NCBI GenBank assembly: GCA_023897205.1
Contig: JAHWDD010000010.1
Location: forward strand, 620,001-684,000
Origin: Exophiala sp. HKRS030
Taxonomy: Eukaryota; Ascomycota; Eurotiomycetes; Chaetothyriales; Herpotrichiellaceae
DNA length: 64,000 nt
Reading direction: 5' to 3'
Shown here: positions 10,997 through 23,074 of the stretch, piece after piece
How the letters are laid out: each line of letters starts with the position of its first letter
Numbering within the stretch: the first letter of the stretch is position 1
Position numbers and translations under genes: made by a program
The notes under the pieces: generated by a model
The model's database searches: none
Seen by the model: the letters and a program-made list of their open reading frames with translations, nothing else
What the model was told of the DNA's origin: nothing

Positions 10997-12977
10997 ATGT
11001 CAGATCTCAGAGATGGGCCTGATCATGCAGGCAACGGCATGAACAGGAGCGCAGATACCCAGACGTCGCTCTCGACTGGCGGCGCATCGCCCGCGACTCA
11101 GCGCAAGTCGAATCAAGCGTCTCCATCCGACCAACCAAAGAAGAAGCGCAAAGTGAATCATGGTTCGTATCCCGTGCCAACATCCTAGCTTTCGTGCCAT
11201 TCACTGACAGCGTGTTTGTTGCATGTAGCTTGTGTCTATTGTCGTCGCTCGGTAAGCCCGGTCTCAAACCTGAACCCAGCAGCACCGAATTTCGAGTGCG
11301 TAGTGAGGCATTGGATAGGCTAACGCAGTACTTTCGGGGGGATACACAGCATATGACCTGCGATTCTGTACGACACCCTTCTTTGCTTTTGTATCGCGCC
11401 TGGACTGCCATGGCGACAGCTTCTTAAGTACCACAGGCTGACGCGAGTGCCTTCGATGGGGCATGTCTTAGGATCGACCCTGTAAGCGCTGCATCAAGAG
11501 AAACATCGGGCACCTGTGTCATGACGAACCAAGAGACGGACACGGATATCACAAGAAAGGAAAGACTGATTCAGATACTCCTACTGGGGTCGACGACGGT
11601 TCTCCGCCAAAGGATGACTTTCCCACGGCACCAGGCTCCGTGCCTGCACCCACGCTGATCGATGAATCCGGCCACAATCTGTTGCAAGAGAACAACATCG
11701 GGCTGAGACCCTCCACGAATGACACGATGCCAGTCTCGAATCCAAACGCACCGACGCCGACGGTAGGGCTCAATGGAAACGCCCAACCTCGTGAGTATTG
11801 CGCATGTCTGAGTGCGTCACGGACTAATGCCCGGGGGGTTTAGATTTTAGTTATAATGACCCATGGCTTGGAGTGCAAAACCGATTCCACGACATGCACG
11901 CTTTCCACCCAAATTACATGTTTAATGCCAACGAGGTCACGGACGAGTACAATTTGCTCAACGACTTTCTCAGCAACAGTTTATTTGAAGAGACAGGCAT
12001 GTATTCCACGGACGAGTTTCAGGGACCCTTCAACGACCCGTCTTTCATGAATACCATGGCTGCGTCGACACTCGGTGTGCACCCTCATGAGACCATGCTT
12101 CCACAAGAACAGCAGCTTGACGGTTCGACTGCGGCTCAGAACAACGCCGCTCAAGCAGCATTGATTTCCAGACCGTCGAGTGTGAAACCGGTTTCGGACA
12201 AGGCGCAAGAGAAGTACTATATGATGGCAGCAGACCCGACGGGGGCAGCACCCCCAGAGGAACGGATGCAGAAACTGCTAAAGGCCAAGTACGACGCCGG
12301 AATGCTCAGACCTTTCAACTACGTCAACGGCTATGCCAGGCTCAACAAATACATGGAAAAGAACATGAAACAATCGTCGCGTCACAAGATCTTGATGCAG
12401 CTGGATCAGTTCAGGCCGAAGTTTCGAGAGAGAATGCAGAGCTTGACTGATATTGAGCTTGTGTTGGTCGAGATGTGGTTTGAGAGGAGTTTGATGGAGT
12501 ACGATAGGATTTTTGCCAGTATGGCGATACCCGCGTGCTGTTGGCGAAGAACTGGGGAGATCTTTAGAGGCAACAAAGAGATGGCCGAGTTGATAAATGT
12601 GCCCATCGAGAGTCTTCGTGATGTAGGTGCATAGGATGTGGGCGATCTGTGGCCATACTGATGAATGAATTTACAGGGCAAACTTGCGATTCACGAGATC
12701 ATCGTTGAGGACCAGCTTGTTAGTTACTGGGAGAAGTTTTGCGCCATCTGCTTTGATCAGCAGCAGAAGGCCATGTTGACGAGTTGTATGCTGCGGTCTC
12801 CAAGCGCCAATGGTGGACAGGGAGAAGAGATCCCTTGTTGTTTTTCGTTCACGATTCGACGAGACAACCACAACATGTGAGTATATTTAATGTCTTTGTG
12901 ACGAAATGCTAATGTAGCACTCCAGACCATCATTGATTGTAGGCAATTTCTTGCCGATGAATCCGCCGAAGCATTAA
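10997..12977 (+). CDS. acuM: Zn2Cys6 transcription activator of gluconeogenesis, AcuM/RDS2-type
   Basis: This nuclear regulator's family activates gluconeogenic genes (and, in aspergilli, iron-related genes) together with AcuK. Seven exons were assembled: 10997-11162, 11229-11251, 11350-11367, 11472-11790, 11844-12622, 12677-12876 and 12926-12977. They total 1,557 nt, or 518 residues. The zinc cluster follows a KKKRK basic stretch. Its cysteines are 57, 60, 67, 73, 76 and 85, with spacing C-x2-C-x6-C-x5-C-x2-C-x8-C, and the wording VNHACVYCRRSHMTC and IKRNIGHLC is typical of AcuM/RDS2. Exons 2 and 3 are only 23 and 18 nt. The C-terminal half carries the conserved PAS-like region and ends in IVGNFLPM. 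The last intron acceptor was chosen because it alone yields that ending. Family confident; AcuM rather than AcuK is likely. Confidence 0.87.
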
Positions 12978-13222
12978 AAAAGAATTGGTGGCAATGCCTT
13001 GTGTATATCAAATCATTAAATGCGGATGAAAAAAACAAATAAACGTGCAGACTGAGCTTTCTACTTTTCTCTATGTTTGGTGCATTTCATGAATTTCAGA
13101 GTTGGAATTTCAGTTGGTGGTTCACTACCACAACCTCGTCATCCTTCGAGTTTGAGATTCTCACACTTTCGTAACACCAGACGATTTGTCCACAACCTGA
13201 AATTTTGCCGCGAACCTTTGCA

Positions 13223-16200
13223 ATGCCGTTCCAGGAGATTACAAGCAAGGTCCAATCTGTTTTAGGTATGTCACCTTGAGATGTCCACGCATCGAACTAA
13301 TCGACGAATCAGACTTTGCACTGCATCTGCAGCATGTCCTCGACAAAGATGAGAATGTCCCATCCCAAACCATTGCTGACACTCTATCATACGTACAAGC
13401 CTTGCCTCTCCCTCGCAAAGAGCTCTCACCTCAGCAGCGAGTTGAATTTGATCGGGTCGGAGTTTCATTGTGGAACACATGCTGTAAAATTGGCAAAAGT
13501 GACGGAACACAAGATCTGAAGAGTCTGGCGATCAGTACGATATATCATATTCCATCTCAATACCACTCCCCATCACCTCACTAATCTCGGTGCGCAGTAC
13601 GATGTTTTTCTTACTTCCTGGTGGAGAGCGCTTCGAGATCCCACGGAAAGAGTATATAGTAGACCGCTTCGACCGACTTTTGGACTTCAATCTCACTCGT
13701 TCAACAGGTGCTTTCAGGCTACTCAGACACGCTCTGAAGACCTCGAAAAGCTGCCTTGGTATGGACTGAGCATGCGTTTGAAGAAATGGCGTTTCATGAA
13801 CTGACAAATCCACAACTAGATGCCGGGTTGTTCGAGCTCGGTGCTCGCCTTGTGGAACACCTGGCAGCAAAAGAAGAAGGTCTGGGAGAGATCAACCAAG
13901 AGGACAGTCGTGGTGAAGTGATGCTAAGCAATGCTTTGCGTGCGGAATATTTGCTCGTGCGGATTGCACTGGTGCGTCCGGAACCCCTTCCGTCTGTGAC
14001 AGGCGAGAATTTTGACCACAAGCAAGGCATGGAAACAAGACCGTATCGAACTTGCGGATCACTTCTACGTACAACTCGAAGCCGTCGAACCAAGGATCGA
14101 CCTCGGAGTTGTGAGAGGTCTGATCGACCTGTGCTATGAGATCGGGAGTGATCGGCTTAATCACAAGCAAGGCCATGTGGCGGCACAATGGCTACAAAGA
14201 GGTTGCGAGCTATCAGATCAGTATGATGCGGAAATTGGCGATGCTGATGTACACGAGATGAGGCTCACGTTGTTGCATACACTCGGTAAAGGTTGCCTTT
14301 TTGTTTTGGCACGGCAGGGAACTCACTAACCTTGCAATCAGTAAGAGCACTGCGGTCTAGTCGACATACTGAAGGCCGTGACGAGGCTTGCAAGGCTATG
14401 ATGAAGTTGAAAGAGGTGAGTAGCTTGGGTCATCAAACGGCTCAGGCAATGACGAGTCTAGCAATTTGGCCAGAAAATCTGTGTCATTATCCTTCAGCTG
14501 GAGATCTACAAGGATGACGGCAATTCAGACCCTGAAGCATTTTCTCGAGGCATGAGTTGGCAATACCCAGGCATTGTGATCATACTGACCTAGAAAGAAT
14601 TGTTGAAGCTGATTCGATGCGTCCATCTGATCAAATCGAATCATAAGTTGTAAGTGCGAAACTACACGGAGACATGTGCGAGGCAAGGTGTTGATTGTTG
14701 GCAGAATCATGCACTATGTTCATCATATGCAATCACTGAGGTACGCTTGTTTTCCGCTCCTCAGTCTTCGACCCTAACAAGCATTGCCCACAGCATCCAT
14801 CATGCCATTGAGGCCCTGTTGACTTATATCACCACGAGGTTGGTGGTCGGAGAAGAGTACGACTGGGCAGACAGTGCCATTGTTGCCTTGGTGTGGATGA
14901 TGACACTCTCTGGACCTAGCAGCCCACCGACAATCCATGATCATACATCGTGTCGGTTCGACCAAATCCAGTCGGCGGGCCGCATAAACATGGCCCCAAA
15001 CGCTGCGCAAAGCGTATTTGTCGTGAGTTGGATACTCACCCCGGGGGCGATTTTCTGACTCTAGTAGCTTCTTTGGAAACGAGCTGAAGACTCATTCAAC
15101 CAAGATGCGAAACAGGACGCAGTAGAATGGTGTCGTGCTGCACAACATGGACTCTTCTCAAGCGGTGTACAAGTCGAGAATGCTTGCATAGTAGAGAGGT
15201 ACCGATGACGTTCATGGTGCAGGGCCTTGGCTCATCATGCACAGGAAGGTCATTCAGTGTTACTTGGAGTTGTCTGACTTGGATGCTGCTTCGAAAGCCT
15301 GGGATGCCATGTCAGTGGCGGGGAAACAACACTTCATCAGTCGGTACCTTTACTATTGTCTGACACTTCGAACGGGGGATGATGCCAACGGTGAGCATGG
15401 GTGATCTTGGGAGGACCCCAACTAAGGGTTCGCAGTGAGGTCAGCATTAAGCTCACTGGCGACGGCGCACGACGATCGAAATCGAATCCTCTTCGTTGCA
15501 GTTACTGAGACCTTGCAACATGGCACCAATACTCAGGCGGCACAATTACTTCAACGAATATTGGACAAGTACAGGGAGAATCTTCCGTCGGAAGTTGATG
15601 CCTATGCTCTACTGAGGTGTGTTCGACAGCGAGGCTTCCACATCCATGCCACTGACGTCTGAAGGTTTACAGCTCGGCTTCTGATCCTGGCTCTTTCCGA
15701 GACGAATGACATCCATGAAGAGCTTCATCTGAGACTTGGTGGAGTGTTCAAATTTGGTACCCATCAAGATCCTAAACCTTGGCTACTTTGTCGCTGACCA
15801 TGCTCAGCCTCGACACTAAGTCAAAATACCTCCGCTGGAAAGGTCTTGCCATTCCCAGAATGCAGATGGTTCCAGAAGATGGCGTACAATTGCGCAGTCC
15901 AGAATCATAAAACCTGGCCAGCAAGATGTATAATAGACTTGTTGCAGTATTCCTGTGAGGTAAGACCAAGGAATTGGCTTTGACACTTTGATCGAATCTA
16001 AACATACTCCAGCTTGCTCTCCCTTCTGAGATTCAAGCAAGTCTCCGGCTCGAACAACTCAAGCATCAATTCGATGCCATGGCTCTGCAAGCAGTCCTCT
16101 ACGTTGGTCAAGCGAGGTCGTCATCCACATCTTGGACGATCGAAGACATTCCGAAGACGTCATACCTTAGCAAATCGCCTCCATCACAAGGGGATATCAA

Positions 16201-17146
16201 GAAGCTGCTTTATCGGAACGGGTTTGACAGATTCTTGAAGATGCAGCTCAAGATGCAGGAGTTGCCACGAGGTGAAGCCGGGACAGCAGAAGACACGATG
16301 CGGAAAGTGATTTCGATAGCACCTCTCGCTTTCGAAGCGCTTCTATTCATGACAGCCACAGATCCTGCAGCGAGTCACCATGACCTCTCACTTCCCAGTC
16401 TATTAGATCAGATCATCGAACTTCAACCACCAAGGAATACTTATTCGTGCATGGCGGATATGATTCTGTCGGCCGCTTGTCCCTGCTCTGTAGCTGATGC
16501 CGAGGGTACGGCGGTGGCGGCGGTGCCATTGCCGACCTCGAGGGTGACCCAGCTACTCATAAAGCTCATCGAGGGGATCAGCAATCAACCCGACTACGAC
16601 ATCTCGCAGGCGTCACGCTGGATTCGCTGCGTCGTCCAAGTCGTCGTGGATCGACACGGTGACGAGGTTCGAATTCCAGGCACGGAAGAGGAGACTGGGT
16701 TGACCACAGTCCACGCCGTTGTGGAACAGGCTTTGAGTCTGGCTCGTTCGGTGGTGCCTCCATGCTCTTCCACTTCGCAGCATAAGCGAGCCACGGTACA
16801 AGCACCGCCAGGCCGCCAAGCATATCCGACGGAGGAGCTCGAATGGCTAGCCACAACACTGTTCAATCTCTCCATCGACCTTTACGTATCGACCGCCGAT
16901 GCCGAGGGTGATGATGGAAATGTGGACCTTGAAGGAAAGCACGAGTCCGCCCGTGGACAGCACGCCGGCGACGACGACGACGACGGTGAATACTTTGTGG
17001 ATTACAAACGGCCTCGATTCTGGGCAAGAAAGGCCGTCGAAGTCGCCGACTTGTTGAGTGGGCACGACGGTCAACCGAACGGGGACGGGGGAATGTTGTC
17101 AAGACTCTTACGAGAGAGATGTCAAAGTATAGGTTGGGATGTGTAG
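13223..17146 (+). CDS. spo22: Spo22/Zip4-like meiosis protein, 17 exons
   Basis: Family members are TPR-like scaffold proteins of the meiotic synapsis-initiation (ZMM) complex and act in crossover formation on chromosomes. I assembled exons 13223-13265, 13313-13534, 13598-13651, 13708-13758, 13820-13971, 14027-14285, 14342-14415, 14474-14549, 14598-14649, 14705-14740, 14794-15022, 15068-15198, 15245-15390, 15436-15616, 15665-15756, 15808-15959 and 16013-17146. The total is 3,084 nt, or 1,027 residues, matching family size. Telltale stretches are AFRLLRHALKTSKSCL, a helical-repeat core (RIELADHFYVQ, GLIDLCYEIGS), IMHYVHHMQSL, and the C-terminal YPTEELEWLATTLFN. Introns are 45-63 bp. The exon 8/9 junction is uncertain: either a GC donor at 14550 or a weak GT donor at 14556. 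It lies only 245 bp after the AcuM-type gene. Confidence 0.85.
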
Positions 17147-17283
17147 TAGTAGTAACACGGCCTGGTACACAGCCATTGGTGCCGGACCTTACGAGGGTCA
17201 ATACTGTTTTGGTGGGGGGGGAGGGGGTTATGGAGTGTGGAGAATTATAACACTCGAACACAGTAAGAGATGCGAGGGGGTTT

Positions 17284-17317
17284 GGGAAGAAGAAGAAGAA
17301 GAAGAAGAAGAAGAAGG
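17284..17317. repeat. GAA microsatellite
   Basis: About ten tandem GAA units lie just after a G-rich stretch in the 3' flank of the Spo22-like gene. Confidence 0.9.
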
Positions 17318-18193
17318 ATGAAGACGGGAAAAGAAGGAATATGTAATAGGAGAAATGACGAAGGGTGTCCACGTCGATCGAGATTGTTCAGTCCGTACTG
17401 GTTCAATTTGATGATTTACAGGAGCAGTGACTTCCGTACACCAAGTAACAGCAGATGTACTCGTCGGGCATGTTGGTGGTCCGAGAGGTACTTTTTGTCA
17501 GGCACATGGACGGTACGAAGTGTCGTAAATGGATCACAAGACGAGGTAAAGGTGCGCACAACATCTTGCCATGGTGGGCCAGATCTACAGAGTACAAAGA
17601 GTCGACCACCGAGTACTGCCGTACTCGTGCTCCGTAGGAAAGTTGTGCCGTAGGGGGGTTACCCAAGTCGTACCCACCACGACCGGATATCCCCCCGTGG
17701 TGGTGTGGTCGGCTGCGCGTTGGGTGGCTCATCCGACCAAGTCTCGATCGTTTTGCGCCGGGGGGGAAAAAAAGAAGCCGAAGCTCAATGATGATATGTC
17801 GGTCGACAAAACAAAAGGGGAGAGGGAGTGAGAGAAAAGAAAAAAAGAAAAGGGGAAAGGAAAAAGAAAAAAACGAAGCGGGGGAGTACAGTGCTCTGTA
17901 CAAAGTACTTCCGGGGGGTGCGGCGAAGTGTGTAAACGTAGTACAGTATAAACTTCTGTACAGAGTACCTGGGCGAGAATGGTACAGCTACCTACTTTCA
18001 CTCCTCATACGAGTACGGATACGAGTTCACATGATACTGGTTCAACAACAGAAACTGACGTTGTCCTGGACGCTGGAGATTCATAGGTTTTTTGAGAAAT
18101 TTCGACATCGCACGGGACTTCACCCATCCACGGTAGTACCAAATCACCAAGAAGGTGGTGAATCATGACGATGCGCGAGGTTTCTCTCTATAC

Positions 18194-18215
18194 AAACACA
18201 CACACACACACACAC
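18194..18215. repeat. CA microsatellite
   Basis: Ten or eleven CA dinucleotide units in intergenic DNA. Confidence 0.9.
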
Positions 18216-18709
18216 TTTATGCCTCAGAGTGGTTGTGATAGCAAGATGAACCATCTCTTCCCGTTCTCCGTCCACCAAGGTCTCTTCTTCTGCAGTCCAG
18301 CTGCCCAAAGCGCATAGCTCGCTAATCATAAACCCCGTTTGATCGTAGAGTATATATGTTCCAAAAGACCTCCATTTTCCGGGGTGATTTGTACCATGCT
18401 GTGTAAAAATAACTTCATCGCTCTTTTGCCACCCATTTGTCCAAGCTGGCATATCCATCAATGCCATAGTTGTAGTTCATGTATCTGAGAATCGAAGAGG
18501 GGTATCGTATTGAAGAAAGAAGAAAATCATAATGAGAAAAGGGATCGTGCCTGTCATCGGTTGTAGCTTCGACTTGTATCGGACCGCACCTGTTGGCAAG
18601 AAAGACCAGGAGCGCGTCGTTACTAGTTGACACAGAGATACAGATCATAGATCTCCTAGGTTGACGACCACCACATTTGTCATCCAATACTATGCAAGCT
18701 TTCCTGGTA

Positions 18710-20208
18710 TCAGTCGTGAATGTCGTCATGTTGTTGCGTCGATGGGCTCTGGGGCATGCCCGTCTGAATGTCCAGGCCAAGCTTCATCCTTAATTCGTAT
18801 ACTCTTTGCTTGACGCGATGGACCTTGGCCACCACGAACTCGAGCTTTTTCATTGTACTCTGTTTGCCATGATCTTCAAGCTCGGGCACAAGGTCATACA
18901 GTTCAGCATAAGCTCGGGCAGTAGCGTCGCGGCGACGTTGTTCCGAGTTCGTGTGGTTGGCTTTCTTCTGTTCCTGGGTAAGTGGGACTCTACTGCTGAT
19001 CACTTTTTTGGAAAGGCTCTTCGGTCTGGGTTTTTTGGTCGGAGGTGTTGTCGTATTTGCACTAGCCTTCTTTTTCTGGGGAGGTTTTGACTGGGGGGAA
19101 GCAGGGATCCGCCGGCGCGGGCGCGCCGGTGAGGGCAATTTTGGTCCTTCGATAGCGTCTCTGTCGTTGTCTTCTACCTCGGCATCTTCTTCATGATCGT
19201 CGCCTTCGCTTTTAACAGGCGTCTGTGATTTGCTATGCAAGGGCGGTGTAGGTTGCTGCGAATTTTTGGCCTTGTCGCTTTTAGTCATAGAACTTCGTTT
19301 CCGAGAGGTCGATGCTGTCGAATTGATACTCTGCCACTCATTCGTCGGGGCAACAAGTCCCTTCTGAGTGGGCTGATCTTGCTGGAAGTCCTCAAAAGTC
19401 CTCTTCTTCTGCCAGTTAGGACTTGATGGCTGCGTATTGGGTCTGGTGCTTGGCCGAGTGTTTGGCTGAGTGGTACTCCCACTTGCTGGTTCGAAAAAGT
19501 CCATAGGGTGAATCTTCATTCCGCTAGGAAGATCCGGATCGGAGGGATTATGAGGGGCAGCATAGCCGTTGGGCTGGAACCGCGCGTCGGTACCAAAAGC
19601 CATCGTCTGCCGACTCTGCTGCTGAGAGTTCAGCATTGTGGGTTGGTGGAAATCTTGTTGCTGCCATGCAGGTCCAAAAGTCGGTTGCAGGGAGGTTACT
19701 GGTGGGAGTCGATTCGTCACAGGATTCTGCATGGGCGCATCGCCGTACAGGTGACTTTGCATGCCGTTGTGTCCCATATCTGTCTGGCGAAAGTGGCTTA
19801 GATCATGACCAAGCATGTCGCCGCCATATTGAAACCCTGCATTCTGCAACGGATGGGGAGCATTCATGGACTGAGGACCCAGGTCTGTTTCCGATCCGAC
19901 AAACAAAGGTGGGATTCCAAAGTATTGGTCGTGTCCCGTAGGAAGGAAATGAGGGTATTGTTTTGCAGGCGCATTTTGGTCAAATTCGTTGAAGAAGGAA
20001 TCTAGATCCTGATTTTCGGATGCGTTGAGCAACGGCTGGCCGGGAGGAGGACCTGGCGTGATGAACTCAGGCAAGCCTAAGCCATGGATATTTTCCTGTT
20101 GATCTACAAGCCAAAAGTAAGTATATTTTCCCGCAATGATAATCTGGATATGACAAGGTGTTTCTTACATCCGAAAGGAAAATTCGGTTGTCCACCATGG
20201 GACGACAT
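18710..20208 (-). CDS. bHLH transcription factor
   Basis: Two exons read on the minus strand: 20208-20169 (40 nt, starting MSSHGGQPNFPF) and 20103-18710. They are separated by a 65 bp intron with donor GTAAGA and acceptor TTGTAG, and give 477 residues. The N-terminal 330 residues are low-complexity (Q, P, N, S and T), with QPNTRPSTRPNTQP repeats and lysine-rich segments that look like nuclear localisation signals. A basic helix-loop-helix domain occupies about residues 385-455. Its basic region, KKANHTNSEQRRR, places His and Glu as in E-box binders, and helix 2 continues into a short leucine/valine zipper. An Ino4-like or related E-box factor is plausible but not provable here. It converges on the Spo22-like gene. 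Targets cannot be inferred. Confidence 0.85.
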
Positions 20209-21092
20209 GCTTTGTGTTGCCAACATCCACGTGATGACACTGCGCTGCCTCTCCTAGGCTGCGCGCTGCAGCCTCAACCCCAGGTTGTAATCAGATGGGT
20301 ATGTGATATGGGGATCTACCGTGGGGGGTTGCAACTGAACTCGATGAAAGGCCGTGAATAATGGTTGAGATGGGTATGCTCGAGCGAACTCTCGGCAAGA
20401 TCAGAAAGGTGGTAGATTTTCAGAACCCGGGTCGAGTAGGAACATGGACCAGATATCGTGCTGAAGGTTGGCCAACGATCCAATGTGCTCGAGGAGGGCG
20501 GGATCTTGTAGGGAAGATCTGTTGGGACGCTCGTCACTCCAGGCGGGTCGAAGCTATTACGCAACGGCAGGAGGGGCAAATGTGGGCAGAGTGAGCCGTC
20601 ATGAAAAGGTAACGAGGGAGAATAGTCTGTAGAGAAAGGGTGGCATAATAAGAGGACACGGATGCCTGGGAAGTTGAGAAATGATGAGGTATAGAAGTGA
20701 AAGTGAGCAAATCTTCACATGCATGTGAAGGTTTTGGAAGAACGCAAGTACAAGGACAGTACGGAGTACGGAGTCGATGCGGCGGTTCGACTAGTTAAGA
20801 GGTCGACAAGGGCAAAAAAGAGCCAACCCAGCCCACTAGCCTCACTAAGTCAGGTTCCCACTAGATTACCGCTAAGTCGCTAATCAGTCCAGAGAGCGCG
20901 CCAAGCTTTTACCTCACATGGTTAGGCTTACGAGAGCCTCCGAGGCACCGATACGTTGAGCATCTACTCCGGATTTCAGAATCAGTACGAGTTCCAGCAG
21001 TTAGTCGTGGATCAGAGATATAGCATATATGCCATACTTGTAGACACGTAGTATTAGATATAAGGATATCTAGTCGATCATATCATCACCGC
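20209..21092. other. spacer upstream of the bHLH gene
   Basis: No gene is seen. This is the promoter side of the bHLH gene. It contains the overlapping motif TACGGAGTACGGAGTCG at 20760, one exact copy of the dispersed 9-mer. Confidence 0.5.
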
Positions 21093-22714
21093 CTACTGGA
21101 TCCCCCAGTAACCTTGTTCACCTTCAGCACCTTTCTGTACCCATTTGCCAGTACCATTTGCCTGAGGCTTCCTCCCCGCCATGGTGACAACAGTAGTTCC
21201 ACGACCATCCATCCAATGCATGGGAATGTCCTCGGTTAGTTTGTCCGACAACACCCATAGCACGAGCCAAACGTGTCCAAGAATTTCAGCCCAGCTGAAT
21301 AGGCGAATTCGCCAGAGGCCTTGCCCAATCTGGGTTTTTACGATGGATGTTCCCCATCCCGCCTTGCCATCCTGGATAAAGCAACAGATGTTTCTCCAAA
21401 GCTGGAGGAACTCGCTCTCCGATAATAGGGAAACAAGTTCATCGTTGCCACGTTTCTGCAGTGCCTGTCTCGGACCTTGTATCATTGACGACTCGATAAT
21501 TCCAACCGAGAACTGCCAATGACCTCGTTCTAATACGTTGACATCCCGGGTAACGCGGCATGGGAGAAAGTGTTTTGATAGCGGCACCCGTATAGCTAGC
21601 TTTCGTAGAGTTTTGGTGGTGTGAGTGACAAATCTTGCGCGGCCACCGTGAGGTTTCGGACCATGAATCTCATTTGGAAGTTGGGAAGTGAAACCCTCTC
21701 TCCGTTGCAGATGCCAAGCTGCATCGAGTCGGTGAGATTTGTTTGGACCAGCATCGCGACGACGGCGGGCAGGTTCTTGCTGAGTAAGACCTTCATTTTG
21801 TCGGGCTGTGTCAAGGTAGATTGGCATGGAGAAGCTCACTACCGGTTCAGATCCTGGCCCAGCGTCTCTGTTTTTGCCAATTCGATTTTGCCAGTAGAGT
21901 GGTTGGGAGGGCGACACTGTGGACGTTCCAGAGATATCTTCTGCAAGGTCCAGGGTGGTACTGCCCTGTTGCCGCGTGCATACACAGGAATCGAGTTGTC
22001 GAGATCGCTGTGGCCGCCGGGTTGAAGGATAATCATGCTCGATGGGAGCGAGACGTCGTCGTTTAGAGCACCTTCTTTTCCCATTGTTATCACACTTTTC
22101 TGAGCAATCGGTCACCAGAAGTTCAGTCGAATTTCCTGTGTTGGCGATGCTTCGATTATGAGGCCAGGCATCGGAGAATCTCGAATACAGCGAGCGAGAG
22201 ACATTGGCAAAAGACAGTGTCTCTGGATTAGCACATCCTTGACTCTGCGCTGCTCTCTGTAAGTCAGTGTGGTCTGTATCACGACTTGTTGCTAGGCCCT
22301 CTATGGGTTGCCTGTCTGCGTCTGCCTCAAGATTAGGAAATCGTCTAGGAAAAGAGTCAGTCTCTTGTACATCTGTGTGAAGGCAGGCAGGAGGCGGGAA
22401 AATTGAACCCGATTAAAGCATAGATAGGTCATTGAATTGTGCGCATAAAAATGGCCGCAGGCGATAACAACCTACCTCTGCTTCGGGGAGGGCGTTTGTA
22501 TAGTGGCGTTGATATCTGTGTTCGTGGCAAGAGGGCAGGAAGGAATGAAATTTAACTCGGATACCTTTGTTCTCTTCGCTGGTTGGAAGTTCAGGACGCT
22601 TGCCGCGATGGATGCAAACCGGGCATCATCTCGCGCAGAAGATGGTGCGGTAATGTGGACCAAGACTTCGCACGTTGAAATGTCCCTGGAAGCATCAGGC
22701 AGCTGAAATGCCAT
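21093..22714 (-). CDS. uncharacterised fungal protein, two exons
   Basis: Exon 1 reads 22714-22476 (MAFQLPDASRDIS onward) and exon 2 reads 22344-21093. Joining them across a 131 bp intron (donor GTAGGT, acceptor TCCTAG) gives 496 residues in one frame. The N-terminal 50 residues (STCEVLVHITAPSSARDDARF) and the C-terminal 190 residues look folded. The latter contain RDVNVLERGHW, FLQLWRNICCFIQDGKAGWG and a hydrophobic stretch at RLFSWAEILGHVWLVLWVL. The central 180 residues are basic and disordered, with arginine-rich runs. I recognise the architecture as a fungal hypothetical family but know no function. The acceptor was chosen because it restores the frame after a phase-2 donor; a different internal acceptor would shorten the disordered middle only. 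Confidence 0.65.
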
Positions 22715-23074
22715 GGATGGGGATCGACGACTGGAGGCCCGGCGTCAACGCGCAATTCCCAGGCCCGAACGAGCAAACACAGGGTCGATTTCAGGCCGGC
22801 AGCAAACAGCCGTTAGGTGATTTGTAACATGAAGATACCAGGATTTGATGATGGAGAAAGAAAAACGAGAGTAGATGCTGGCCTCGTGCTAGTGGACTGA
22901 AGGATGGTGCAAAATTCCAAATTGAAATGCCAAATGAGAGGTGGCCGGGTGTGTGTTTAGCCAATCACTTCCCGCTAGCTATTGATGCTACTGTCTGAGG
23001 AGTGATAGCCACTGAGTTGATCTGGATGCTGAGGTATGCAACGATGGGGCGGGACCTACTGATCACTATCTCAG

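Larger units (their letters stand above)
17147..18709. other. simple-repeat-rich spacer between convergent genes
   Basis: No gene is seen. It holds G-runs (17212-17226 and around 17760), a GAA microsatellite, a purine-rich A/G tract (about 17815-17885), a CA microsatellite, and several GTAC-containing repeats such as GAGTACTGCCGTACTCGTGC near 17611. Open frames here are compositional artefacts. Confidence 0.6.

Noticed and set aside
16665..16680. GGTTCGAATTCC-like sequence resembling a tRNA B box
   Set aside because: It lies inside the coding frame of the Spo22-like gene, and no matching A box or cloverleaf was found.
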